From contig JAJEKV010000004.1 of NCBI GenBank assembly GCA_021234155.1, forward strand, positions 29,603,305 to 29,667,304: a DNA stretch of 64,000 nucleotides, given 5' to 3'. The stretch is from Isoetes taiwanensis (taxonomy: Eukaryota; Streptophyta; Lycopodiopsida; Isoetales; Isoetaceae). The notes beneath the pieces are model-generated. The model saw only the letters and a program-made list of their open reading frames with translations, was not told the origin of the DNA and did not search any database. Below, one piece after another: positions 1-10,180 of the stretch (its first letter is position 1; every line of letters starts with the position of its first letter). Position numbers and translations under genes: made by a program.

Positions 1-2950
1 AAGGCAAAGGACCCCAAAATGTTATGGATACACATGTGTTCAACGAGAAGGAAACTACGTAATTTGTCCATAGGGGTGCGAGGAGTAGCAACCCCTCAAA
101 AGTTTACCTATTTCTTTGCAAACAAACAAAAAAAGCAAGATAGACAAATACTTCTCTGTGGAGAAATGTGCAAATGACGCACTCGCTGAGATGATGGAAT
201 TGTGCTGAAGACTCTCAACATTGACAAGGAGCTTGACTATCTTCTCAACAACACTATATTGTGGATTGGTATTGTGCAAGCCCAAAGACATGATGAATAC
301 ATCTCCGAGAACAACAAAGAAGGCCATGTAATCACGAGCTTCACTACTTCAACTCGTTTCCTCGGTATAAATTTATCCGGCATCGTCCATTGGAACTTCA
401 ACTAAGCGCATGATTTCGTGGATGTATTATCATTTGTAATACCATATGATGCAAAAACAATAATTTTTCATTCAAGCAGTTTGTTCAACTGTCTCCCAAT
501 GTCTTTTAAGGTCAATTAGGATGTTTAGCCAAAATGGTTGTGAAATAACAAATTTTTTGTCTTCTATAACAGCCAATATAAACGTTCTAAGGGATAAGAT
601 ACAAAAGCGTCTAATTTTTTCATATGAGTTTGCCCCATAATAAATCTTTGGCTTTCGTAGTGGTCCTTTTCCCCTCTAAAATGAGATATTTTTCTTTGTT
701 GTTCTTCTCCTTAATATTAAGTCTTCCTAAAATGTCTGTTTTCATGAGCAGTTTTATAAATCTTTAGACAAAGATAGTAAAAGAGTCCTTTTTAGGGGTA
801 TTTTAGAATTTTGTAAATTTTTAGAAGGAATCTTTCAAACGCACTTCTTAAATAAGTGCGTTTCATTTTAAACCTTGTTAATGAATGGCATGGCATGGAA
901 GAAGAGCAGAGAAGCCTGGGCTGTGGCTAGAAAGAATAATGATTGGCATTCTTGCCCCTGTTCTTGAAGAATGGATCCGTCTTCTTACATAGGAAGCCAT
1001 TGCAGCTACAGATGTGCCCCACTCCAATGCCATGCAAGTTCTGTTACAGGTATAAATCTTTCCTCTTTGGGCTTGAAACGGACTATAACAGTGGATCTTT
1101 GCAAGCTTTCCAGATCACTTTGAGTTATGGCAAAGTCGATTAAGTTGATCCTTATTTTGATTTTGATTGCAGGCAGAGTAGATGGTACTTTGCGCCATCA
1201 ACATGGACAATGTGTCAGATGGGCAAGTTTTCGAGATATGCTAGAGGTATGGCACTTGGCTCTTAATAGCATATAGTTAATATCCCAGTTGAAGGAAGCA
1301 TATGTAACATAAATCTTTGCATTTCTTTTTAGCTTAAATTTCTTTATTTTGCAGGAGTAGTGCTAAAAAATCAGCCTTTGAACATATGGCATTAATACGA
1401 GGTAATCAATGAATAACAATGCCACCACCTTTTGGTAAAATAGAGACTGCTTTAGTATGCAATAGCTATACATTCAGTTATTCCAAAATCAATTTAGACC
1501 ATTGGATATGGGATTGAAGGTTATGAAATTGATTGGAAACCGTCACTTTAAGAATGGAAAAATTTGGACCACGATAATTGATTCAAAGTTACCAGATGCT
1601 CGGTTGCTTTTTCCATGGTTTTTAATGTGCCAAAATATTGTTGGTCAGTAATCTTGAATCCTCTTATTGAATCATTCCTTCACCTCAACATGTTATTGTC
1701 GTTGGCGTATTGAAGGTTATGCGCAGTAGATGTGCTCAATCCATTCTGATGAAGGTGGTGAGGTTTCTTGCGGCTGCATAGATGGAAGGGGTTGTACATA
1801 TTCAATATTTGGGGCACAACATTCTTTCAAATGGTACAATTTCTTCTTTTTGTTTTATTCATTTCTATAAGAAACCGATTCTCTCCATTTTAATACAAAC
1901 ATGTCTCCTCCAAATAAACTCTGCACAGATTCTCTTCATTTTGTTTGCATCTCCTCATCCTTGCGATTCTTATATTATTGTTGTTGTTTCAGGTACTCCG
2001 GCAGATCTAGCTGCAAACATGTACACATCATGGTAGTCTTGGTTGCAAATGGAGCTTGCTGCTGACAGCGGCCTTTTTTTTCCTTTGCTACTAGGACAGT
2101 GATGCGCACTCTTTGATGGTGCCTGAGTTCAGTGTTGATGTCAATCCTGCACATGTTATGCATACCACAATAGAATTATGACAGTGGTTTCAAGTTAAAC
2201 AGATTTGTCAATTGTCCTCTATGCTCATATTAGCTTTGCGAGGCAAATTCAAAACATACAGGATGTTATGCCAAAGATTTCTTAAATACGTTTGCTTCTC
2301 TGAAGCTTGGAATTAAAGCTTTGCTAATTGCCTCTAGGCATTTTGACTTTTTATTCCCTTAATCCAAAATGGTGTACCTATTTCATGTAAAATGTAATAA
2401 TCCACTTAGTTTAGAAATATAATCTTTTTCAGCTTTTAGTTTTCAACTTTTAATATCTTCATACTCTTTGCGAAAGAAGTTAGGCATTTGAGCAACTACA
2501 ATTTTGGTTGGCCGCGAGTTTGGATTCATGACCTATGTTTGGGTGCTTTTTAATTGATGCATCTTGGAAACAAGAGTTTATTTCTTCAAATGCTCTATTT
2601 AGCTACAACGAAGAAGATGCAAATTATACCCATAAATGATTAAGTGGCAAATTCAAGTCTGTTGTCTTAGAGAAAAAAACACCAATGGTATGCCTAAAAT
2701 TGTCAATGGTGTGCCTAAAATAGTGGAAATAGTTATGCACATATGTTGCACTAATAGGCATGGAGATGCATGTTAAAACAACAACATGTCAATACAATCC
2801 AATGTACAATAAATATCACAAATATATAGTATAGACATAATTCATATATTTAAGGTCCTCCAATCTTAATAAACCTAAATGAACCTGATTTATATGGAAG
2901 AGAGAAACTCTATTTCATTGAATTGCTATGTTTTTACGTGTTGTTTGCAA
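1..2950. other. Intergenic sequence, no supported gene
   Basis: No open frame here has recognisable protein content. Around 945-1400 there are exon-like blocks ending in plausible GT donors (after 1050, 1246 and 1401) and starting after AG. Their reading frames contain stops (for example in the frame reading LEEWIRLLT then stop), so at most this is a decayed spliced gene of unknown identity. The rest is AT-rich with long T and A runs. Confidence 0.5.
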
Positions 2951-3160
2951 TGTGATAAAGGGCATTATAGAAAATGTTACATGATGCTATATCATGGGAT
3001 GTGGCCCAATGGTATTAGAAACACAATAAGAAATGTGATAAAGGGCATTATAGAAAATGTTACATGATGCTATATCATGGGATGTGGCCAAACGGTATTA
3101 GAAACACAATAAGATGCTATATTATGGGATGTGGCCAAAGGGTATTAGAAACACAATAAG
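2951..3160. repeat. 83-bp tandem repeat, 2.5 copies
   Basis: The block starting TGTGATAAAGGGCATTATAG at 2951 recurs at 3034 (period 83) with very few changes. A third, 5'-truncated copy runs from about 3113 to 3160. All copies end in GTATTAGAAACACAATAAG. The short open frame across it is a by-product of the repeat. Confidence 0.9.
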
Positions 3161-3180
3161 CATATTCTCTGCCCAACTTA

Positions 3181-3199
3181 TGCCCAGCAACGCTGGGCA
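3181..3199. repeat. Short perfect hairpin
   Basis: TGCCCAGCAACGCTGGGCA is an 8-bp perfect inverted repeat around AAC, directly after the tandem repeat. A related hairpin lies at 21996-22014. Confidence 0.7.
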
Positions 3200-3565
3200 C
3201 CGGAACTAGTCTTCATCTGATGGCCTGACGATCAAATATTGGCCATCCTTCAAATCCATCTTAGGATCATATGGAGCAAGTCCATAATACTTGGGACGCT
3301 CTTTTTTAGGTCCAACATAGTGCTCTTCATCCTCTTCCACCTCCTCTTCAGACTCCACTGTCATCAAGTGGATCAGCTGTTGATCAGGTTGGAATTGACT
3401 ATGGTCGAGCCTCCGTCGACTTTGAGGTAGTCAACCCTCACGAAGAACGCTACTACTTGTGTCCAAACTCCCTAAAAGTATATGAACTTCATTCCAATAA
3501 TTTACAAGTGCTTCATTGCACACTCTTCTCTCTGGTGCTATGTCTTTATCTGCTAAGGATTTCTT

Positions 3566-5258
3566 CTAGTACTTTATATAATCCATTATCCCTTCCATAT
3601 TCCGTTCACAGTCCTTCACTTCTCCTAATGGTTTCATAGCTTTAGGCTCTTCTGTCGGCACCATTGGTTCACCTGCCACATCCTCTTTCCAAATCAATAT
3701 ATCCTTATCTTCCGGTTTCCACACCGGATCTCTACCCCTCATCTTGTATTGCATTATTGGCTTTCCATTCTTCACCCAAAACCTAAATTGCAATGGAGCA
3801 CTATGCCCAAAAAGGTCTTCACGAACATAAACCTCTATGAACTCTTTCCACTCGGGGACTTCTTGTATCAATGAACTAATAGGAGGAGGTGAAGAACACT
3901 GCTTAAATAGCTCCAAAAGCCTCGGATAGGTGGTGACGTCACTTTTTTGCAATTTGATCATATAATGCCCAAACATTGTATCGATGTCTTCGTGAGTGTG
4001 GCCAGGCATCAAGTAACCAACATAGACCATTTCAAACACTCCAACCCATGTAAGATACGACAAGTATGCAAACAAGTATCTATTTTTATTCTGGCCAGCA
4101 CAATTGTCAAGTTGCAAGAGTAGCTTCTTGGGTAGTCGGCGCCCCGGTATTGGGTTCACATGAATTGAAGGTGCTGGCCCATTCATCCTTCCTATGGTCA
4201 AATCCTCTAGTTTCATGGGACTAGTGTCATGCAATGCCTTGAAGAGATGTTGCAATAGCTTACAAGAATGAACATCTCCATTAAAACCATGTTCCAAATC
4301 GCGCAATGCTTTTGCAATGCTACCAACATGGAAGTTTGGACCATCACCCCATGATCGTGATGCACTGTTCCCTGGCCATGAGTTATGAATCCAGCTAGTG
4401 ATATTTGCAATGGGAAAGACCTTGCAACAGACTTTGGTATAGCCCTAAACTGGGGCAAACAGTTTTTTTGCTGATCCATCTTGTCATGAATGACGCATGG
4501 AAAATTCTCTGGTTCCATTGTAGACAAGCATCTCCACATCCAGTATGTTGATCGACATGACATTTGCTCCATCGTGTCAATTCTCATTTCCTTCCGAACC
4601 GATGATCTTTCCACCTCAAGTTTCGACTTCTCGAGCTTATCTAACAAATCTACGCATATATTGCACTTTGAGAAGTTGTTATATTGCATTCTTTTGACAT
4701 CTGAAAAATGCTTACTCCAGAGCTTGCTGAAGGCTGATTGTGAAATCTTGTCGACACCCATTTCCTCTAGAAGATTGTTGATCATTTGTAAAATCACTTT
4801 TTGTGTGAAATATGGAGGCAACATTTGAACTACTTTCCTGCATCCCTCTTCATCAACCGCACTTTTGTGAGGCATACTCTCAGCATGATAGTTAACAAAC
4901 TTCTTGAATAAGCTCTGAGTTGCAAGCACCCTAGGGGTTGTCCTCGCCTTTCCCCGATTACCATGCCAACCTATTTGAGCCCCCCTCTTTTGGTTCCGCC
5001 TTAATCTCCACCTTGTAGAGGCTGAAATACCTAGCTGCATATCCATTTTCCACCAATAGGAAATCCCCTGTTCCTGACATCAGGTGATGGCCCAAATGCA
5101 TGTTCTATGATATTGTAAATATAAGTTTTTCTAGCGTCATGAGTTTTCTCCTTGTAGATTGATCGGGCTTCCACAAGTTCTTTCACTGTGAATCTACCAA
5201 AGCAGTTGTTGGGGCATCCACAATCCCCCTCCCCTGACGGCTTGCATGGTCTCTTCAC
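3566..5258 (-). pseudogene. Decayed DDE-type transposase-like gene (DUF7869-like)
   Basis: Read from 5258 down to 3566. The N-terminal part is Cys-rich with a helix-turn-helix-like stretch. The core has the blocks I recall for the DUF7869 family: KCNICVDLL, then IHDKMDQQKNCLP, then LLQLDNCAGQNKNRYLFAYL, then GHTHEDIDTMFGHY. The Asp of HDKMD, the Asp of QLDNC and the acidic pair in HTHEDID could be a DDE/RNase H-like triad; that role is inferred. The frame breaks near 5040 and again near 4340-4380, where the second half (246 codons from 4306) continues in another frame, so it cannot be expressed intact. It lies head-to-head with a related gene that starts near 5557. A 17-bp mini-duplication (GGTGCCGGAAACATGAAT-type) sits between them near 5375-5410. 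It could instead be a domesticated host gene that later died. Confidence 0.7.
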
Positions 5259-5556
5259 TGCAGTTGTTAATATCTTTCACAGTCCGCACCTTTTCCTTCC
5301 TCTTCAAGAAGTTGTAGGCTCTTCTTTCCGGTATGTATACATCCAAAGGAGGTATGGAAGAAATGACTGAATAGTGCCGGAAACATGAATGGTGCCGGAA
5401 ACATGAATGCCTGTAGCCCGCCATATTCGTGGATGGTGGGCTTACCCATCTTGAATTCAAGCAAAATGGAGGGACTAATTGTTTCCAAGAATTGCCTGAA
5501 CCGAAATTCAACAATTTGCCCTCATCAATTTTGCAATACACAGAAATCCGGGATAG

Positions 5557-8268
5557 ATGAAACCCAATTCCTCTCCCCGTTCACTTTACAAAGCCATTGA
5601 TGCAGCAAGGAAGAGAGATCAAAGGCAGAGATTGTATGCAAAGAAGGTAGCAATGAAGAAGAATTCCCCTTCTAAAGATTCGCCTTCAAAGAAGAATAAG
5701 AAATTGAGACTGAGTGACCGCAGAATAAGAGAAATTTCAGGAGAAATTTTTGAAGTATTCAACCAAATTAGTACAAATGTTGATGACAATGACAAAGGTC
5801 GTATCCTTGACAGTCTTCTTTGGAGGGCAAGGGATTTACCAATTGCTTCTATAAAGAAATCTAAGTAGGTTACTATGGCCGAGCAAATGGTGAAGAATTT
5901 GAAGGAAACAATGCAAGAACATAAGTATAAGAGGAATCATGACATGCTTCGTGCAAGGAAGTCCACCCTGATAATGGCAGCAGCAGGTACAAATGGTGTC
6001 AAGCCGTTGAACCAAATAGAAGTGGCCAGATTGCTCAGCATCCCCAGAAAAACAATTTCAAATGCTTTTCAAAAAAGGGTGCAAGCTAACAAAGGGGAAG
6101 GACCTTGATCAATGTTCAGGAGGAGGAAGCGGATGGATAGCATGTTAGATTACAATAGAGAAGCTGTTCTCAAGTTCTGGACAGAGAATACAAGAGTTTC
6201 TCCATACAAGAAAGACGTGAGGAGGTATGTATCAGAGACAGGAATAAAGATGGAACATCCAATTCACCTTCTTGAAGTCAGCCAAGTAAGTATTCATCCT
6301 ATATTGTAGGGTTCATTATATGTAGCATTTATTTGGCATTCACACGATTTCCCTGCAGTTGCAATTCTACCTCAGATTTAGAGAGGAGAATCCTCATATC
6401 AAAATTGCATTGCAGACTTTTGAGAGGTTGAAACCGAGTTTTGTAAGGAGGATGCGTGAAAGGCATATATGTTGTTGCATCTACCACTTGAAATTTGAAT
6501 ACATCATGCAGGGATTGAACAACATGAGAAAATCAGGTGGAGTTCATGACAATTGCAAACCGCCATCGTGGATATTTGTGGCCCTGGCCCAGAATGTGCA
6601 GCCAAGGAGCATACAATCAAGTGCACCAGTGATTTATGGAGACAAGTGGTCTGCAGCAAAGGTGATGATGAGGAGTGGTTTGATCATAACTGCTTGATGT
6701 TGGCGTGTAAAAAATGTGGGTTGGATAGAATTAGAAAATGTCCACAGGAAATGGATGGCACGGGTTCATTACTAGTTACTTGGAAGACATTTGAAAAGCA
6801 ACTGCGTGGACCGGATGAGAATTCAGGGGATCCAAGAAAGGCTTTGAGGTACAAACTGTCTTAAGATTAGTACGTAGGAGAGAAGTCCCAAAGAGTTTCA
6901 AGAGGATGTGAAGAAGGTAATATCAGATTTTGTTCCACACAATTACATAGCACATTGGCAGGCCAATCAGTGTGTGTGTCATTATTTTTTAAGATACAAT
7001 TGTATATCGTTATTGACTTTGCTTGAAAAATTACAAGCATCAAGATCCGAATGAGTCCCAGTCAATGCACCGCATACGGATCAAGTTTCTATACTTGTTC
7101 ACATAACATATAGACATGACAAAAGTGCCGATATTCCCTGCTTCGCAAGTGCGGACAAAGAAGATTGTCCAAAGAAGAAAAAAAGGAACAGAAGATTGGA
7201 GCATATCAGGAATAGACTCAACAATGGTAGGAAGATCATAAAAGAGACTCACTTTTACATTTCTGATGATAAACTCATTATTTGTGGAACACTGCCTACA
7301 AAAGCATCTTTGCATGGCTTAAGGAACAGGAAATAGAGTATGAGAAGCATTGGGTTTGGAGTGATGGCTGCTCATCACAATTCAAGTCAAGAAAACTTTT
7401 TTTTTTTTTAGGCAGGTACTTCACAATGAATGACAAGGAAATAGTGTGGAACTACTTTGCCACTGACTCATGGTAAAGGTGAACATGATGGTGCGTCTTT
7501 GTTATCAAAAGGTCGCTAAGTAAGGAACAACTCAAACCCAATGGTGTGCAACCGAGGCATGCTAAAGATATTGTAAAATTTCGCGGTATATATTTCAAAG
7601 AGATCTACCGCTTGATGAAACAAATGAGATCAAAAAGATATTTTGGGAAATTGAACCTGCCTTTGTTGTGGCAAACATGCAAGAATATGAAATTGAAACA
7701 CTTAAAGGCACAAAGAAGATTCACTGTATCAGACACACTGTCGCCAGGGAGTAGACCAAACAGGCTTGCTCATAGATGCCTGTCATGTTTCTGCTTGTTT
7801 TGCATGGATCAGAATTGAGACTCGCATCAATACTGGTAGATTTGGAAAGTGGGAGGTAACTCGACTTTAAAACCAGGAGTTGAGAAGAAAAAAAGGAGAC
7901 TCTTGAACAAGCCAATGAATGGATCAGTAATTTGGTAGAGGTAGGTGACAATTTTGCAGTGAATGCTGAGGTAGACAATTCAGAGGGTGTGGACTTCTAC
8001 ATCCTCACACTGCACATTTGAAGATTCATACAAAGATGGATGGGGGCAAAAATTTGGAGTGCATGAGGTTATCTTAAGTGGACTGTATTATCAATTCTTG
8101 GGTAATTTCAAGTACATGTTGCTCACTAAACAACCCGAAGCCTCCATGCACAGCCACGTGGTAAGATATCCTAAAATTGATATGGACAAAATAGAAGGCA
8201 CAGACATGTACAAACTTTCACAGGAGACCCATGAAAAAATTATGGCCAGTCTCCCAATAACATTGTAA
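5557..8268 (+). pseudogene. Second decayed DDE-like transposase gene
   Basis: A series of open frames (5557-5868, 5875-6108, 6112-6309, 6359-6697, 6553-6864, 7282-7476, 7546-7818, 7987-8268) reads as one gene broken by stops and frameshifts. A GT-AG intron at 6286-6358 joins VSQ to LQFYLRFREE in phase. Visible motifs are a basic N-terminus, a helix-turn-helix-like segment (NQIEVARLLSIPRKTISNAF), a Cys cluster (RERHICCCIYHLKFEY), a CxxC block (LACKKCGLD) and the core VWSDGCSSQFKSRKLFFFLG. The core is followed, after a one-base shift near 7468, by THGKGEHDGAS. The D-x(2)-C-x(2)-Q-x-K-x-R core resembles the LDNCAGQNKNR core of the opposing gene, so both probably share an RNase H-like fold (inference). 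The family is seen in several eukaryotes, but I cannot name it securely. Confidence 0.65.
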
Positions 8269-8766
8269 TTCTTTGACACTTAACCAAATTGATGTAATTC
8301 TTTGCAAGTGATTTGTTGTTCCAGCACCTAAGCACGTAAGCACACATTTGTAGATATATTAATAATAGTGAGGATGCACAAGGGTGGTGTGCATGGACAC
8401 GTACTTCGAAATGAAGATTGAATTGTTGTTTAAGAATGTACATTTGTGACATTGGAATAACATTCAATTATTTATTTTGGTATCATCACTATCCCAACAT
8501 TCTTAGCAAAAATATAGTGTCAAGGCATTTCCTCGATGTGACATGTGTCAATTCCAATGGTCATACAAAATATTTAAGCCTAGTTACGAATTAATTGTTC
8601 TGGCGCGTGCGAGGTTTTTCGTACACTAACGTGCCTAAGCATAGGATTTAAGCACTAGGCCCCTAATCATAGGATTTAAGCTCTTCTTACAAGCTCACGC
8701 TTCCGCCTTAAGCCAGCTTCTTGCCCAAATCCTCTTCTTACGCCCATTCCATCTATTTCCAGCACA

Positions 8767-9218
8767 ATGGCCTCTGCATGCAGCGGAAATAAAGCACCCG
8801 AGTATGTGCTTAAGCAGGTGCCTGAGGATGCGGACGTCGCTCCGCAATACAGGAGCACGTATTTCTTTGAGCCGGTTCTTCCAGAAGAAGCAACGGACAC
8901 TGAGGACCGTGAGGAAGAAGAAGGTATTCTTTTATTTAATTACAATTTTTTTTTGTTTTGTTTTTCTTTTGTTTTAACTAAATGCTTTTTTTGTTTACAG
9001 AAGTCGAGCAGGAAGTGGAGCAGGAAGTGGAGAATTCTGAAGAGGAAGAGGAGGAGAATTCTGAGGAAGAGGAAGAGGAAGAGGAAGAGGAAGAGGAAGA
9101 GGAAGAGGAAGAGGAAGAGGAGGAAAAACAACTCATTTTTGAGAGCTGCTACAAGACCGCCCGACCAAAAGGCAAGGAATTGGAGGAGAACGTTTGGAGT
9201 GAGCCCAAAAGCCCCTGA
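8767..9218 (+). CDS. Small acidic, Glu-repeat protein with one intron
   Basis: The predicted CDS is join(8767..8923, 9001..9218), 124 codons. The intron has a GT donor at 8924, a pyrimidine-rich tract and TTTACAG at 9000, and the phase is kept. The N-terminus (MASACSGNKAPEYVLKQ) is ordinary. The second exon is a long run of Glu encoded by GAGGAA repeats (about 9035-9125), followed by EKQLIFESCYKTARPKGKEL. The function is unknown. Acidic tracts like this occur in histone-binding and nucleolar proteins, but nothing here fixes that. It is the leftmost unit of the 8.6-19.2 kb island, and a GGCGCG box lies upstream at 8601. Microsatellite slippage in the GAG run may make the length variable. Confidence 0.45.
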
Positions 9219-9285
9219 AAGCACCCGAAAGCCCCTAAAAGCCCCTGGAAAGCCGAAAGCCCCCTGAAAAGCCCCCGAAAATACT
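9199..9285. repeat. Degenerate ~10-bp GCCCCTGAAA repeat
   Basis: About eight imperfect units of AGCCCCTGAAA/AGCACCCGAAA/AGCCCCTAAAA type follow, and slightly overlap, the stop codon of the acidic gene. No coding function is seen. Confidence 0.7.
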
Positions 9286-9595
9286 GGCCTTATGGCCTTT
9301 TTTATAAAATATTTTGTTTATATATGAAGTTTTTTGTCTCTAGCACTTTGTTCTTTGTTTTTCATTTTTTTTCTCTATCAAATGTTCTTTTTGTCTATCA
9401 AATATATGAAGTTTTTTGTCTCATCTACTTTATTCTTTGATTATCTCACTTACTTTGTTGTCATCTACTTTGTTCTTTGTTGTGTCTCACATTTTGTTTT
9501 TCCATTATGTAAAGAATGAATTCATTTGATGTTCTTACTTCTATTATCCATGCAGGTGACAAAACATTGAATTCTTGTACAGTCCATTCAAATTC

Positions 9596-9930
9596 TGCTC
9601 GAATGTAACAGTGCTCTAGCTCAAACACTAAGCACTTTAATTAGTTTCAGCAGTGCTTGTGAGTAAGCACTGGAACACACGAGCACTTATGCAATAAACA
9701 GCTAGCTTTAAACAGTTATATAGCATAACAGTAAGCACTGCACCTTAACTGCACCTTAACTGCATGACAGTAAGCACTTGATGACATTAACACTTCTGCT
9801 AGCGTTAAGCAACTACATACTTAGTAATTGTCACTGCATAACAGTAAGCAGTATCTGCCATTAAGACTCGTACCAGACTAGCACTTGCAAGCAATTTTTT
9901 TTTAAGCACTTGATAAGTTTTAAGCACCCC
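9596..9930. repeat. TAAGCACT-dense non-coding block
   Basis: Dispersed copies of (G)TAAGCACT or its reverse complement AGTGCTT occur many times in about 330 bp without a fixed period (for example near 9628, 9645, 9664, 9740, 9772, 9904). The same word is seen near 8657, 8808 and 12869-12882 at other points of the island. The meaning is unknown. Confidence 0.6.
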
Positions 9931-10180
9931 TTTGCAGTCAGCATTGAACTAGATATAAACAATATAGCAAAAACTTATAGACAAGTTTGCATTGAACTAT
10001 ATATACAATATAGCAAAAACATTCTTAAATTAATATAAGATAAAGATGGTACATGAAAAGTGTAAGATTCCTTGGCCTGAATAAATGACAATCAGGCCAA
10101 TAATCTTAAATGTCTCAAGCTTAATCACAGTAATGGAGGATAACAATCTTCATCACCATAAACCTTCTTCAATTCCTCAT

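Noticed and set aside
2879-3067. 62-codon frame
   Set aside because: It is produced by the 83-bp tandem repeat.
9334-9519. 61-codon Phe/Leu-rich frame
   Set aside because: T-rich low-complexity sequence with repeated words; no coding signal.
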